This document shows, in pieces, positions 46,149 through 57,251 of a stretch of DNA of 64,000 bases. The position numbers were made by a program, and so were the translations under genes. The stretch lies in contig NZ_CP059888.1 of NCBI RefSeq assembly GCF_016469335.1, positions 2,604,001-2,668,000 on the forward strand, read 5' to 3'. The DNA comes from Flocculibacter collagenilyticus (lineage in GTDB: Bacteria; Pseudomonadota; Gammaproteobacteria; Enterobacterales; Alteromonadaceae). A model generated the notes under the pieces. That model was not told where the DNA came from and did no database searches. It worked only from the letters and a program-made list of their open reading frames with translations. The first letter of the stretch is position 1, and each line of letters begins with the position of its first letter.

Positions 46149-47411
46149 TTACCTTAGTTTTTCATTAAGCATCTGCTGGGCTACAGCTAAAGCTGGATCG
46201 TTTCCGTTAGCGTCTCTGTCAGCTGGGCTTAATAGAATATGTGGCTCAAAGTCTTCTCGATATGTTTTGTTTACGTGGTAAAGGCGCTCAAAGCCAAGTT
46301 CAATCCACGTGTCACTTTTATTAAGTTTAACTGTTTTAATACCACCTAACAGATCAGCCATAGGCGCACCAACTACGGTTTCTGCACCAATAGCATCAAA
46401 GCCAATAATCATCCCCTCTCCCATGCTACCAGTCCAGCGCCCAGCCAATACAACATAAGGCTTTGCATAATGCGGCGTTGTAGGCATAACATACGCTTTT
46501 TCAAGTTTGGCATCTTTATAAAAAACGTCACCTTCCTGTACTTGATAAAGTTGATACACCGCCTTGTCATTAACAAAATGACCTAATATCGGTTCTGCGA
46601 CTCCTGTATTTCCACCGCTTGGCGTATTGCGAAGATCTATTATCAAGGCGCTTGTTTCTGACAGCTTTGTAACTGCCTCTTTAAAGGCACTAACCGTATT
46701 TGAATTACCCAGTGAGTTATTAAATCGAATATAGCCAAGGTCATTCAGCTTTTTATAGGTGATGGTTGGCCCTTTTGCCGTCATATTGATTGATTTGTAG
46801 CTTGCAGCCAAATGGTAGGGTTGTAATTTACCATGGTGCTTTAACTCTATTATCCGTTCTTTATTTCTATAGCCACCTAAACTTACGTTAACACCATAGT
46901 TAATTTGCGTCACCGTTAGTTGTTTAAAGGCCTGACCAAATATGTTTTCAACCGCCTTTTTTACAGGCAAATTATCAATACTGACGACTTCAGCACCCGG
47001 ACGAATACCAGCAAGATCCGCAGCAGAATCAGCTTTAATATCGTCAACAATAAAACGATTGTTTTGGTAAGTTGCTCTAATGTCAGATCCTGTTGGAAAT
47101 ACGCTGAAATCTTTTTCATCGTAAGGGCCTAAGTTTAAATGCGGGTCGTGAAAGTGGCGCAAAAACATTTGGCTAATATCGGCAAATTCTTTTTTGTTCT
47201 TTGCACTTTTAATCCGGTGCTTAAATTCATCGAACATATGCTGCACATTAAAATCTGGCTTATCTATGTATGCATATTGCTGTTTGAGTACGCTTTCAAG
47301 TTCTTCCCATGCTGCAACAGGGTCGAATGTGTTAGCAATTGGTGATTTTGAGTAGCTAACTAAAGTACTGGCGAGTATTATTGGCACCAAGATTTTTGTT
47401 TTAATTTTCAT
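46149..47411 (-). CDS. Exported S41-family (tail-specific-like) peptidase
   Basis: A 420-aa protein with a signal peptide (KILVPIILASTLVSYS, residues 5-20). A PDZ-like segment (DDIKADSAADLAGIRPGAEV) lies in the N-terminal half. The S41 catalytic core follows: LIDLRNTPSGGNTGVAEPIL, then AGRWTGSMGEGMIIGFDAIG with the Ser nucleophile, followed by MADLLGG. I chose the ATG at 47411; the frame is open to 47522, but that part is encoded by a tandem repeat. It probably acts on periplasmic peptides or proteins; the substrate is unknown. Confidence 0.82.
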   Translation of the reverse strand: MKIKTKILVPIILASTLVSYSKSPIANTFDPVAAWEELESVLKQQYAYIDKPDFNVQHMFDEFKHRIKSAKNKKEFADISQMFLRHFHDPHLNLGPYDEKDFSVFPTGSDIRATYQNNRFIVDDIKADSAADLAGIRPGAEVVSIDNLPVKKAVENIFGQAFKQLTVTQINYGVNVSLGGYRNKERIIELKHHGKLQPYHLAASYKSINMTAKGPTITYKKLNDLGYIRFNNSLGNSNTVSAFKEAVTKLSETSALIIDLRNTPSGGNTGVAEPILGHFVNDKAVYQLYQVQEGDVFYKDAKLEKAYVMPTTPHYAKPYVVLAGRWTGSMGEGMIIGFDAIGAETVVGAPMADLLGGIKTVKLNKSDTWIELGFERLYHVNKTYREDFEPHILLSPADRDANGNDPALAVAQQMLNEKLR

Positions 47412-47431
47412 ATTGTTCCATTCAACTACGC

Positions 47432-47485
47432 AGATTGGGCGAATTGTGTGAATTGTGTGAATTGCGCGGATTGTGCGAATTACGC
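47432..47485. repeat. 9-bp tandem repeat, six degenerate units
   Basis: Six units of consensus GAATTGTGY lie 21 bases upstream of the S41 start. Units 2 and 3 are identical; units 1, 4, 5 and 6 have 1-2 changes each. The length is a multiple of three, so copy change would keep any upstream frame. It sits in the leader and could change spacing or mRNA structure. Confidence 0.75.
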
Positions 47486-47565
47486 CATGAACTAGACTGT
47501 TTTTAGTTTGCCGGATAAGCAAAGAACAAGGGTAAACAAGCTCTCGCTCTTTGCTACAGTATGCA

Positions 47566-48207
47566 TTACGGATTTAGCCGCTGTACCTGCCATTGCTGTT
47601 GGTCATTCTTAGCGTAGATAAAACGATCATGCAGCCGATTTTCTCGTCCCTGCCAGAATTCAATTTTATGAGGCTTGACCAAGTATCCTCCCCAAAATTT
47701 AGGTAGTGAAATATCGCCATCTTTAAATCGATTTTTCATCTCGGTAAACTTTTCTAATAGTGCTTGTCGTGACGATATTGGACGACTTTGTGCTGAAGCC
47801 CATGCTGCTAACTGGCTCTCTTTGGGGCGGGAAAGAAAATATTTTAATGCTGTTGAAGCAGGTAACGGCTCTGCTTCGCCGTATACAATTACCTGACGAT
47901 TAATAAAGTGCCATGGAAAATGAAGGCTAATTTTATTGTTTACCGCTAAGTCTGACGCTTTCTTACTTTCAAGATTGGTATAAAAAACGAATCCATTTTC
48001 ATCTACGTTTTTTAGTAATACTATTCGCTGCGACGGCTGACCTTGCGCATCTACCGTGGCTATCGTCATTGCAGTAGGATCACTCAGCTTTGCGTCAATG
48101 GCGTCTTGTAACCAACGTTCGAACTGCACAACTGGCTCATCTGCCAACATATCTCGCTCTAACCCATGCTGACTATATTGCCGTCTTATATCGTCTAATT
48201 TCATCAT
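47566..48207 (-). CDS. pdxH: Pyridoxamine 5'-phosphate oxidase
   Basis: A 213-aa FMN enzyme that makes pyridoxal 5'-phosphate. Family segments: DDIRRQYSQHGLERDML, QRIVLLKNVDENGFVFYTNL (FMN phosphate binding) near residue 60, SRPKESQLAAWASAQSRPIS near 125, FWGGYLVKPHKIEFWQGREN and RLHDRF at the C-terminus. PLP is the cofactor of GcvP in this window. Confidence 0.96.
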   Translation of the reverse strand: MMKLDDIRRQYSQHGLERDMLADEPVVQFERWLQDAIDAKLSDPTAMTIATVDAQGQPSQRIVLLKNVDENGFVFYTNLESKKASDLAVNNKISLHFPWHFINRQVIVYGEAEPLPASTALKYFLSRPKESQLAAWASAQSRPISSRQALLEKFTEMKNRFKDGDISLPKFWGGYLVKPHKIEFWQGRENRLHDRFIYAKNDQQQWQVQRLNP

Positions 48208-48263
48208 CAGTATTTTATTTATGCTTATGGCTACAAATACGACAATTGTAGCAGTTTGAGTAA

Positions 48264-48312
48264 TAAAAAAGCCTGTTTATATTGTATTAATAACAAATAC
48301 ATAAACAGGCTT
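48264..48312 (-). terminator. Intrinsic terminator after argS
   Basis: A 12-bp stem AAGCCTGTTTAT/ATAAACAGGCTT (48269-48280, 48301-48312) with a 20-base loop, followed on the minus strand by TTTTTTATT. It ends argS and separates it from pdxH. Confidence 0.8.
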
Positions 48313-48370
48313 AGTAGTATTTCACATTAGTAATTAGTAATTAGAATTAAAAATTACAACGTACTAAAAT

Positions 48371-50110
48371 TTACATGCGTTCTAGTACTTCAATGCCTAG
48401 TAGATTTAATCCAGTTTCTAAGCTGCGTGCAACTAAGTCACACAACTGTAAGCGGCTCTGTTTTACGGCTTCTTCTACGCCATCTTTTAATACTGGACAC
48501 GCTTCATAAAAGCTCATGTATAAGCTAGCTAATTCGTATAAATAGCTACACAATACATGTGGTGTACGGTCTGCAATCATTACATCAAGCACTTCTTCAA
48601 ATTGAAGTAACTTGATTGCTAGTGCTTTTTCTTGCGCTTCAACAATCTGAATGTCGGCTGTTAAACTTGCGGCTTCAATACCTGCTTTTCTAAAAATACT
48701 AGACACACGAGTGTACGCATACTGTAAATAAGGGGCTGTAGCACCTTCAAAGCTAAGCATGGTATCCCAGTTAAAAACGTAGTCGCTGGTTCTGTTTTTC
48801 GACAGGTCAGCGTATTTAACTGCACCAATACCCACTTTTTGCGCAATTTCTTGTTGCTCTGCTTCACTAAAGTCATTACTACGTTCAGCCACTAATTTAG
48901 CTGCACGATCAATCGACTCATCTAATAAGTCTTTTAGCTTAACTGTACCACCTGTGCGTGTTTTAAATGGCTTGCCATCTTGCCCCATCATAGTACCAAA
49001 CGGGCTATGCTCGTAAGTCGTTTCTGGGCGGATGAAGCCAGCTTTACGGCCTACAATTTCTGCTTGTTTAAAGTGTAATGATTGGCGAGCATCCGTGAAG
49101 ATAATAATTCGATCAGCATTAAGCTTAAATGAGCGGTAACGCATAGCAGCTAAGTCGGTTGTTGAGTATAAGTAACCACCACCTGACTTTTGCACGATAA
49201 ATACCGAAGGATTGCCTTCTTTATCTGCTAATTCATCAATAAACACAACTTGTGCGCCCTGATCTTCAACCGCAATGTTTTGCTCTTTTAATTCAGCAAT
49301 CACATTAGGTAAGTCTGGGTTATAAGCACTCTCGCCCATGATGTCGTCGCGAGTTAACGTTACACCTAAACGTTGGTAAATTTCTTCACTGTGCTTAATA
49401 GAAGTATCAATAAATTGGTGCCACAGTTTCATGCACTCTGCATCTTCACTTTGAAGTTTAACTACATATTCACGAGCGCGGTCTGCAAAACCTTCTTCAT
49501 CGTCAAAGCGCACTTTGGCTTGACGATAAAAGTCTTCTAAATCTTCTAAAGCAGTTTCAGCCACTTCATTCGCTGCTAGCTTATCGTTTAAATGTGCTAA
49601 CAACATGCCAAATTGCGTTCCCCAATCTCCCATGTGGTTTTGACGAATAACATTGTCACCACGGAATTCGAGTGCTCGTACAACCGCATCACCAATAATA
49701 CTTGAACGTAAATGACCTACGTGCATTTCTTTAGCTAGATTAGGCGCTGAATAGTCAACCACTACGGTATCGGGCTTTGCATGCTCAGCGACACTTAATT
49801 TTTTATCTTCTTTTGCACGGTGTAATGCATTTGCTAAAAATTGCGCCGACAAATGAATGTTGATAAAACCAGGACCGGCAATTTCTAATTTATCTGCAAT
49901 GCCATCTAAATCGAGGTTATCGATAATTTTTTGTGCAATGTCTCTTGGATTTGTTTTCAGTTTTTTGGCAGCACCCATCGCGCCATTTATCTGATAATCA
50001 CCAAATTGTGGACGAGTGCTTTGTGTTAGCGCCGGGTTCGTGTCTGCTGGGAGTCCTGCTGCAACCATTGCTGCAACTGCTTTTTCCGTTAATATATTTT
50101 TAATATTCAT
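48371..50110 (-). CDS. argS: Arginyl-tRNA synthetase
   Basis: A 579-aa class I synthetase. The HIGH-type motif is in [20 protein letters not shown] (about residue 122). [20 protein letters not shown] and [10 protein letters not shown] are typical of ArgRS (no KMSK is needed in this group). The C-terminal DALR anticodon-binding domain ends in [10 protein letters not shown]. Length and order are normal. Confidence 0.97.
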   Translation of the reverse strand: MNIKNILTEKAVAAMVAAGLPADTNPALTQSTRPQFGDYQINGAMGAAKKLKTNPRDIAQKIIDNLDLDGIADKLEIAGPGFINIHLSAQFLANALHRAKEDKKLSVAEHAKPDTVVVDYSAPNLAKEMHVGHLRSSIIGDAVVRALEFRGDNVIRQNHMGDWGTQFGMLLAHLNDKLAANEVAETALEDLEDFYRQAKVRFDDEEGFADRAREYVVKLQSEDAECMKLWHQFIDTSIKHSEEIYQRLGVTLTRDDIMGESAYNPDLPNVIAELKEQNIAVEDQGAQVVFIDELADKEGNPSVFIVQKSGGGYLYSTTDLAAMRYRSFKLNADRIIIFTDARQSLHFKQAEIVGRKAGFIRPETTYEHSPFGTMMGQDGKPFKTRTGGTVKLKDLLDESIDRAAKLVAERSNDFSEAEQQEIAQKVGIGAVKYADLSKNRTSDYVFNWDTMLSFEGATAPYLQYAYTRVSSIFRKAGIEAASLTADIQIVEAQEKALAIKLLQFEEVLDVMIADRTPHVLCSYLYELASLYMSFYEACPVLKDGVEEAVKQSRLQLCDLVARSLETGLNLLGIEVLERM

Positions 50111-50161
50111 GTGTCTGTCTTATTCAATCACTTTATATTTACAGGCTATGTATGTTGAAGT

Positions 50162-51742
50162 TTAGTGTTCACGTGTGTGAGCGAAAGTTACTTCAGGATA
50201 GCGTTCCATTGATAAATTTAAGTTAACCATGGATGGTGCAATATAGGTAAGATTATCACCACCATCCAATGCAAGGTTAGCACTGCATTTACGTTTAAAC
50301 TCTTCAAACTTTTTCACGTCGTCACATTGTACCCAGCGCGCAGTTTGAACATTAATATGATCGTACAACGCATCTACGTTGTATTCTGCTTTTAAGCGAT
50401 GTACAACCACATCAAATTGCAGTACACCTACCGCCCCAACAATTAGGTCGTTATTATCTAACGGTCTAAATACTTGAACCGCACCTTCTTCAGATAACTG
50501 CACCAAACCTTTAAGTAATTGCTTTTGCTTTAGTGGATCACGCAGGCGAATGCGTTTAAATAATTCTGGCGCAAAGTTTGGGATGCCCGCAAATTTGAAA
50601 TCTTCGCCAGCAGTAAACGTATCTCCAATTTGTATTGAGCCATGGTTATGTAACCCAATTATGTCACCTGAATAGGCTTCTTCAACATGCGCACGATCAC
50701 CAGCCATAAAGGTTAATGCATCAGCAATTTTTACATCTTTCCCTATACGCACATGACGGGTTTTCATACCTCGCTCGTATTTTCCAGAGCACACTCTTAA
50801 AAATGCAATGCGGTCGCGGTGCTTAGGATCCATATTCGCCTGAATTTTGAAAACAAAACCACTGAACTTATTTTCTTCTGCTTCAACAGTACGCAAATCC
50901 GTTTCTCGAGATTGAGGCTTAGGAGCCCAGTCAACTAGTCCGTCTAGCATGTGGTCAACACCAAAGTTACCCATTGCAGTACCAAAGAACACTGGTGTTA
51001 ATTCGCCCGCCAAAAATAGTTCTAAGTCGAACTCATGAGCAGCACCAAGTACTAACTCCATTTCTTCACGAAGCTGATCTGCATAATCAGGAATCGCTTT
51101 ATCTAGTTCAGGGTTATCAAGGCCTTTAATAATTTGGCTATCTTGAATGGTGTGCCCCATACTTTGCTGGTACAAAATCACTTCATCACGTAGAATATGG
51201 TAGACACCCTTAAACTCTTTACCCATGCCAATTGGCCATGTTACTGGTGCACATGCAATATTTAGTACATCTTCCACTTCATCCATTAATTCAAGTGGAT
51301 CACGTATATCGCGGTCTAATTTGTTCATAAAAGTGATGATAGGCGTGGTACGAAGGCGTGTTACTTCCATCAACTTAATGGTTCTGGCCTCAACACCTTT
51401 TGCTGCATCAATAACCATTAAACACGAGTCAACCGCCGTTAATGTACGATAAGTGTCTTCCGAGAAGTCTTCGTGTCCAGGCGTATCAAGTAGGTTAACT
51501 AATTTGTCAGCATACGGAAATTGCATTACTGAGGTAGTAACAGAGATACCACGCTCTTTTTCCATTTCCATCCAGTCAGATTTGGCATGCTGCCCAGACT
51601 TTTTACCCTTCACGGTGCCTGCTTTTTGCAGCGCTTGTCCGAACAATAATACTTTTTCTGTAATCGTGGTTTTACCCGCATCGGGGTGAGAGATAATCGC
51701 AAACGTGCGTCGTTTATTTACTTCTTCTAAAAATGCTGACAT
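50162..51742 (-). CDS. prfC: Peptide chain release factor 3
   Basis: A 526-aa translational GTPase that recycles RF1/RF2. G-domain motifs: [16 protein letters not shown] (P-loop), DTPGHEDF (G3) and FMNKLDRD (G4). [16 protein letters not shown] is the switch I region. It follows rimI and holD, as in E. coli. Confidence 0.97.
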   Translation of the reverse strand: MSAFLEEVNKRRTFAIISHPDAGKTTITEKVLLFGQALQKAGTVKGKKSGQHAKSDWMEMEKERGISVTTSVMQFPYADKLVNLLDTPGHEDFSEDTYRTLTAVDSCLMVIDAAKGVEARTIKLMEVTRLRTTPIITFMNKLDRDIRDPLELMDEVEDVLNIACAPVTWPIGMGKEFKGVYHILRDEVILYQQSMGHTIQDSQIIKGLDNPELDKAIPDYADQLREEMELVLGAAHEFDLELFLAGELTPVFFGTAMGNFGVDHMLDGLVDWAPKPQSRETDLRTVEAEENKFSGFVFKIQANMDPKHRDRIAFLRVCSGKYERGMKTRHVRIGKDVKIADALTFMAGDRAHVEEAYSGDIIGLHNHGSIQIGDTFTAGEDFKFAGIPNFAPELFKRIRLRDPLKQKQLLKGLVQLSEEGAVQVFRPLDNNDLIVGAVGVLQFDVVVHRLKAEYNVDALYDHINVQTARWVQCDDVKKFEEFKRKCSANLALDGGDNLTYIAPSMVNLNLSMERYPEVTFAHTREH

Positions 51743-51902
51743 GCCTAATCTAGCTACCTAAATTCAATCGTCGAAATTGCGCGCGATTATAACAGTAAGT
51801 GAGGGGGAATGTTAGGTGTGTTAGCGGTAGATTTTATTGCTTTTATGGCTATGCTGCTTGTCAATAACGAGAGTAAATGCCAGATCATCTAGTTGATAAA
51901 TT

Positions 51903-52391
51903 TTATAATAACTTTTTCATAATAACTGCATCTTCCCGCTGGTTATTATGTGAATTTGGAACTGGGTAATACCCCTTGCGTACACTCACGTGCTCAAAGT
52001 GCATTCTCTCATAAAGTGCAATCGCGGTTTTATTACTGGCCCTAACTTCAAGCCACATTTCCTGTACTCGCATATTATGTGCACTTTTAAGCAAGTGCCG
52101 CATCAACTGTGTACCAAGCCCTTTACCCTGCATTGCGGGTAGCACCCCAATATTCATCAATGTGCCTTCACCACAAATAGTTTCAACGGCGTAATAGCCA
52201 ACCAGTTGTTCAGCTGAAAATATTCCTGTATTAATTTTTCGCTCAGCATGCTTACCACTCAAGGTGTCGGCAATAGTAGCTAAACTCCAAGGATGAGGAT
52301 TACATTGTTGTTCAATATGAAACACAGCGGCGGTATCCTCTTCGGATAATGCTCTAAACTGCGTGGTAGGTAATATTAAGGTTTGAATCAA
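51903..52391 (-). CDS. rimI: Ribosomal-protein-S18-alanine N-acetyltransferase RimI
   Basis: A 162-aa GNAT acetyltransferase. The acetyl-CoA loop is in LMNIGVLPAMQGKGLGTQLM (about residues 80-99), and LEVRASNKTAIALYERMHFE (about 118-137) is the RimI signature. No ATG is near the start; TTG at 52391 is used. The 52456 holD gene precedes it, matching the E. coli order. Confidence 0.9.
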   Translation of the reverse strand: MIQTLILPTTQFRALSEEDTAAVFHIEQQCNPHPWSLATIADTLSGKHAERKINTGIFSAEQLVGYYAVETICGEGTLMNIGVLPAMQGKGLGTQLMRHLLKSAHNMRVQEMWLEVRASNKTAIALYERMHFEHVSVRKGYYPVPNSHNNQREDAVIMKKLL

Positions 52392-52455
52392 AATAACGTA
52401 TCCCGTAGACGTTCAAGACTGGTCAAAGCTAAACATTGCAAAAAAATAACAACAT

Positions 52456-52848
52456 TTAATGCTCAAAACGTTTAGACAAGGACAGCCATAATTGCTTCTT
52501 CATCTCTGGTTTAAGATGATTATGCGTGTTCGCTAATATTGACTGTATATGCTGGCAAAATTCATCTTCAATCTGCGTTTTATCTTGTTCTGTTACGTTT
52601 TCTTTTGAGAAAAATAATAGGCAACTAGAAAGATCTGTTTTAAAGCTATTAGAAATCGGCAGCGCATTTACCGTCAGCAGAGGCTGACTCATATTTCTAG
52701 CAGGGTTACTTGTACAGGCAGCCGTTAACTTAAGTGCTGGCTTAGATAATGGTTCTGCAAAATGCTGAATATTAGGTTGTGGAATATCTCGTCTTTGGTA
52801 TTGGTTAATTCCCATCAAAGATAAGTAATAACTCTTTCTAGCATCCAT
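52456..52848 (-). CDS. holD: DNA polymerase III psi subunit, HolD
   Basis: A 130-aa protein assigned as the psi subunit, which links the clamp loader to chi and SSB. The N-terminal YYLSLMGINQYQRRDIP resembles the chi-binding start of HolD (LGITQW...RRP in E. coli). The rest is poorly conserved, as is usual for HolD. Gene order holD-rimI-prfC supports the call. Similarity alone is modest. Confidence 0.75.
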   Translation of the reverse strand: MDARKSYYLSLMGINQYQRRDIPQPNIQHFAEPLSKPALKLTAACTSNPARNMSQPLLTVNALPISNSFKTDLSSCLLFFSKENVTEQDKTQIEDEFCQHIQSILANTHNHLKPEMKKQLWLSLSKRFEH

Positions 52849-52957
52849 TAATCAATCCTGGTTTATGCAGGTATATAAATTACAAGCTTATTAGAAAACA
52901 CAATAATATTAAATAAGGATTTAAATTAACAATGAGACTTAAGTGGAAAAATAAGAA

Positions 52958-53034
52958 TGGCAGGGGTGGCAGGACTCGAACCCGCAACCATCGGTTTTGG
53001 AGACCGCTGTTCTACCAGTTGGAACTACACCCCT
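52958..53034 (-). tRNA. tRNA-Trp (anticodon CCA)
   Basis: The minus strand folds as a tRNA with acceptor AGGGGTG/CACCCCT, D-arm, anticodon loop TCTCCAAA with CCA, T-arm GGTTCGAGTCC and encoded 3' CCA. The acceptor pairs fully, with G as discriminator. It stands between holD and an exported-protein gene. Confidence 0.93.
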
Positions 53035-53122
53035 GTTGCATGGGCTGGCATTATACTGAAACTTTAGACTAGGTAAAGTAAAAATTTATCATTTTTATTC
53101 AAGCGTCTATTTATTGTTCATT

Positions 53123-53722
53123 CTATAGATTTTTCCGTCCTCGTTTATGGTGTGCAATTAGACCGATAACTGATATGAAAAACAGAAGCCACACATGCGG
53201 TGAAGATATAATGTGACTCCCTAAAAAAGTGAATTGATAAGCAAGCTGGTTGGGCGGGTTATCTGTAATACCCCCTACACTATTTATCGAGGTAATATTA
53301 AGCACCGCAATAAATCTATTTTGGTGCCTGCCATGACCTAATCGACCGGTATGTGCAAACAGTAAGTTATCTTACCCCTTATAATCCCCACCATTAATGT
53401 TAAATGCCCCAGTAAATACAGAGCCATTTCCCTCCCCAGTGTGTAATGGGATGTTATGAAACGCGGTGTAAGATATTCTTAAACTATCCGCACCAAAAAT
53501 TGACGCAGTTTCTGTAACTGAAAAGATAACAGACCACGGTGCAGTTAATAGCGATACAAAGTTCAGTGGAGCTGAACTAGATGTCAAAGGCGTTCCATCT
53601 ACCGCATAGAAGAATGAAGGAGGGGTGTTTGAGCTTAGATTTGTAACAAGGATTGGGCTAGCGGTGCAAAAATAAGAAATAAACAAGCTAAAAACCAATG
53701 TGCATCTGATTAGCAAAGACAT
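53123..53722 (-). pseudogene. Exported protein gene with in-frame stop, PEP-CTERM-like tail
   Basis: One 200-codon frame is interrupted by a TAA at 53372-53374. The first part (116 codons) starts with a signal peptide, CTLVFSLFISYFCTASP, and a beta-rich secreted domain ending GGDYKG. After the stop the same frame continues DNLLFAHTGRLGHGRHQNRF, then QLAYQFTFLG, and ends in a sorting-type tail: SPHVWLLFFISVIGLIAHHK followed by RGRK. A hydrophobic helix with basic end is typical of PEP-CTERM proteins, though the PEP motif is not exact. The two parts belong to one gene, now broken or read through. Confidence 0.7.
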
Positions 53723-53875
53723 GGTAAAGTACCGTTATGTAGCGTTTGTGTACTATCAAAGATAGCCAAGGCCGCGTACATTACCAAGCATATAAAATAA
53801 AACTAGGTGTAATTAACGAAATGCAATCGAAACCAATATGATTACATTTCGTTTAAAAGTGGTTCACTTAGCAGG

Positions 53876-55453
53876 CTATTCCCACTCTATCGTTGCAGGT
53901 GGCTTACCTGAAATGTCGTAAACGACACGAGAAATCCCATCAATTTCATTAATAATACGATTTGAGATTTGTCCTAACAGTTCATATGGTAAATGTGACC
54001 AACGCGCCGTCATAAAGTCGATAGTTTCAACGCAGCGCAACGAAATTACCCAGTCGTACTTTCGTGCATCACCCATTACACCAACAGAGCGCACAGGTAA
54101 GAATACTGCAAACGCTTGACTAACGTCGTGATACATTCCTGCTTTGTGTAATTCTTCAATGAAGATTGCATCTGCACGTCTTAATAAGTCACAGTACTCT
54201 TTTTTAACTTCACCTAATACACGCACTCCAAGTCCCGGTCCAGGAAATGGATGGCGGTAAAGCATGTCATAAGGAAGGCCTAGCTCTAAACCTATTTTTC
54301 TTACTTCATCTTTAAACAGTTCACGCAATGGCTCAACCAAACCAAGTTCCATGTCTTCAGGCAGTCCCCCAACATTGTGGTGAGACTTTATAACATGCGC
54401 TTTACCCGTAGCAGAGCCTGCAGACTCAATCACATCAGGATAAATAGTACCTTGCGCTAACCATTTAGCACTGACACGCTTACTGGCCTCTTCATCAAAG
54501 ATTTCAACAAACACTTTGCCAATTACTTTACGCTTGGCTTCTGGGTCTTCTATTCCGCTAAGCTCACTTAAGAAGCGCTCTTCGCCTTCAATATGAATTA
54601 TATTTAAACCGAAATGATCGCCAAACATATCAATAACTTGCTCAGCTTCATTTAAGCGTAGCAGGCCATTATCAACGAACACACAGGTTAACTTATCGCC
54701 AATTGCGCGCTGAATTAGCATTGCGGTTACGGATGAATCAACCCCACCAGACAAACCTAATATGACTTCGTCATCACCCACTTGTTCTTTAATGCGTTGC
54801 ACTGCATCTTCAATAATTGACGCAGGAGTCCAAAGTTTTTCACATTTACATATATCAAGTACAAAGTGCTCAAGCATACGCATACCTTGGCGAGTGTGAG
54901 TTACTTCTGGGTGAAACTGTACGCCATAAAAATGCTTATCTTCATTTGCCATTGCCGCAAACGGGCAGCTCTCTGTACGAGCCAGCGTTTTAAACCCTTC
55001 AGGAATAGCAGATACTTTGTCTCCGTGACTCATCCAAACATCTAGTAATGCATTTCCATTACCGGCAATATGATCTTCGATGTTTTTGAATAAGTCAGCC
55101 TGCTCAATTAATTCAACTTGTGCATAACCAAATTCACGCTTATCAGAACCTTGAACAGCGCCACCTAATTGATGTGCCATTGTTTGCATACCGTAACAAA
55201 TACCAAAAACTGGCACTCCGGCTTCAAATACATATTCTGGCGCTCGTGGTGAATTGGCTTCAGGCACTGACTCTGGTCCGCCAGACAAAATAATACCGTT
55301 AGGATTAAATTCTTTAATTTGCTCTTCTGTAACGTCCCACGCCCAAAGCTCACAATACACACCTATTTCACGTACGCGACGCGCAATCAGCTGAGTGTAT
55401 TGAGAACCAAAATCCAAAATTAAAATACGTTGTTCGTGAATATTCTTTGTCAT
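53876..55453 (-). CDS. guaA: GMP synthase (glutamine-hydrolysing)
   Basis: A 525-aa enzyme that aminates XMP to GMP. The glutaminase domain has the nucleophile in [17 protein letters not shown] and the His-Glu pair in FHPEVTHT. The synthetase has the PP-loop [16 protein letters not shown] (about residue 234) and the C-terminal dimer segment ends in PPATIEWE. It follows guaB on the same strand, 130 bases away. Confidence 0.98.
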   Translation of the reverse strand: MTKNIHEQRILILDFGSQYTQLIARRVREIGVYCELWAWDVTEEQIKEFNPNGIILSGGPESVPEANSPRAPEYVFEAGVPVFGICYGMQTMAHQLGGAVQGSDKREFGYAQVELIEQADLFKNIEDHIAGNGNALLDVWMSHGDKVSAIPEGFKTLARTESCPFAAMANEDKHFYGVQFHPEVTHTRQGMRMLEHFVLDICKCEKLWTPASIIEDAVQRIKEQVGDDEVILGLSGGVDSSVTAMLIQRAIGDKLTCVFVDNGLLRLNEAEQVIDMFGDHFGLNIIHIEGEERFLSELSGIEDPEAKRKVIGKVFVEIFDEEASKRVSAKWLAQGTIYPDVIESAGSATGKAHVIKSHHNVGGLPEDMELGLVEPLRELFKDEVRKIGLELGLPYDMLYRHPFPGPGLGVRVLGEVKKEYCDLLRRADAIFIEELHKAGMYHDVSQAFAVFLPVRSVGVMGDARKYDWVISLRCVETIDFMTARWSHLPYELLGQISNRIINEIDGISRVVYDISGKPPATIEWE

Positions 55454-55583
55454 AGCAGTAAATTCTCTTTAATGAAGTTAACTCTTAGTGCGTAACTTCA
55501 TAAGTGGCAACATTCTAGTTTTAAACTAGCGAGGAAGTGTTGCTGGTCGTCTAGTAACAACCAGCGTTAGCTATAAAAACAAA

Positions 55584-57053
55584 CTATCCCATTCGATAGT
55601 TTGGTGCTTCTTTCGTAATTTGAACATCGTGAACATGAGACTCGCCCATGCCAGCAGAGGTAACTCGCACAAATTGCGGTTTCGTATTTAGTTCTTCAAT
55701 GGTTGCAGAGCCGGTAAGTCCCATTGCAGAGCGTAAGCCCCCCACCTGTTGATGAATGATGTTAGCAATAGGACCTTTGTAAGCAACACGCCCTTCAATA
55801 CCTTCAGGTACAAGTTTTTCCGCTTTTTTCGAACTTTGGAAATAACGATCCGCAGAACCTTGTGACTGATTCATTGCGCCTAACGACCCCATGCCACGAT
55901 ATGATTTGTAGTAACGGCCTTGATACAGTTCAACTTCACCTGGCGCCTCTTCAGTACCCGCTAGCATTGATCCAACCATTACACAGCTTGCCCCGGCAAC
56001 TAATGCTTTAGCAATATCGCCTGAGAAACGAATACCACCATCAGCAATTACTGGAATATTCATTCCTTTTAGGCCTTCAACAGCATCAGAAATAGCAGTA
56101 ATTTGTGGAACGCCGCAACCTGTTACGATACGCGTTGTACAAATAGAACCTGGGCCAATGCCAACTTTTACTGCATTCGCGCCAGCATCCGCCAACGCTT
56201 TTGCACCTTCAGCAGTAGCAACATTACCTGCTACGATATCAAGATCAGGGTATTGCTTGCGCGTTGCGCGTACTCTGTCAATTACGCCTTGAGAATGACC
56301 ATGCGACGTATCAATTAAAAGAATATCAACACCTGCATTTACTAATGCAGCAATACGCTCGTCAGTGCCTTCGCCTACCCCAACCGCAGCACCTACTCGC
56401 AAACGCCCTAAAGAGTCTTTACACGCATTTGGCTTGTTCTCAGCTTTCTTGTAATCCATTACCGTGATTAAGCCTTTTAGTTTGAAAGCATCATCAACCA
56501 CTAAGATTTTTTCAATTCGATGCTCGTGCATCAATTCCAGCACATTATCACCAATTGATTTTTCGTTCACAGTTACTAACTTATCTTTCGGCGTCATCAC
56601 TGATGTAATCGATTTCTTTAGATTTGATTCGAAGCGAATATCACGACCAGTCACAATGCCAACGAGTTGGTTGTCAGCGTCTACAACAGGAAAACCTGAA
56701 AAACCATGCTGCTCTGCCAATGCAACTACATCTGCAATGGTTACATCTGGCGTTACGGTTACCGGATCTGAAACTACGCCACTTTCGTATTTTTTAACTT
56801 GGCGAACATGTGCAGCTTGATCTTCAATTGTCATGTTTTTGTGGATAAAACCTAAACCACCTTCTTGCGCTAATGCGATTGCAAGACGCGCCTCAGTTAC
56901 TGTGTCCATAGACGCAGAAACCATGGGAATGTTCAGCTTAATATTTTGCGTTAAACGCGTTTGTAAATTGGCTGTATGGGGAAGTACAGTAGAGTGACCT
57001 GGTACTAAAAGTACGTCGTCAAAAGTAAGGGCTTCTTTAGCTATACGCAACAT
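55584..57053 (-). CDS. guaB: IMP dehydrogenase
   Basis: A 489-aa enzyme that oxidises IMP to XMP, the first committed step to GMP. The active-site Cys lies in [20 protein letters not shown] (about residue 305). Tandem CBS domains (about 95-200) are inserted in the barrel. [17 protein letters not shown] at the N-terminus and [12 protein letters not shown] near 400 are canonical. Start ATG at 57053. xseA is divergent. Confidence 0.98.
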   Translation of the reverse strand: MLRIAKEALTFDDVLLVPGHSTVLPHTANLQTRLTQNIKLNIPMVSASMDTVTEARLAIALAQEGGLGFIHKNMTIEDQAAHVRQVKKYESGVVSDPVTVTPDVTIADVVALAEQHGFSGFPVVDADNQLVGIVTGRDIRFESNLKKSITSVMTPKDKLVTVNEKSIGDNVLELMHEHRIEKILVVDDAFKLKGLITVMDYKKAENKPNACKDSLGRLRVGAAVGVGEGTDERIAALVNAGVDILLIDTSHGHSQGVIDRVRATRKQYPDLDIVAGNVATAEGAKALADAGANAVKVGIGPGSICTTRIVTGCGVPQITAISDAVEGLKGMNIPVIADGGIRFSGDIAKALVAGASCVMVGSMLAGTEEAPGEVELYQGRYYKSYRGMGSLGAMNQSQGSADRYFQSSKKAEKLVPEGIEGRVAYKGPIANIIHQQVGGLRSAMGLTGSATIEELNTKPQFVRVTSAGMGESHVHDVQITKEAPNYRMG

Positions 57054-57251
57054 TGCAACATCTCACATTAAGGGGTGAAAAAACGTGTAAAAAGTTGCCG
57101 CGGAATTCTATCTACTTTTACTGTAGTCAGCAAGTTTTATTTTCATTTTGATAAACTATTCATTTAAAAATCTAATCATAGTTAGCCGCTAAGTTATGAT
57201 AAAGTACATACACATAATTTGGGTCTTATCAGCATACAAGTGGCTACCAGC

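Noticed and set aside
47432-47485. CRISPR-like array
   Set aside because: Units are 9 bp and contiguous, without spacers.
47432-47522. N-terminal extension of the S41 protease to 47522
   Set aside because: The extra residues are encoded by the 9-bp repeat and come before a clear signal peptide at the 47411 ATG.
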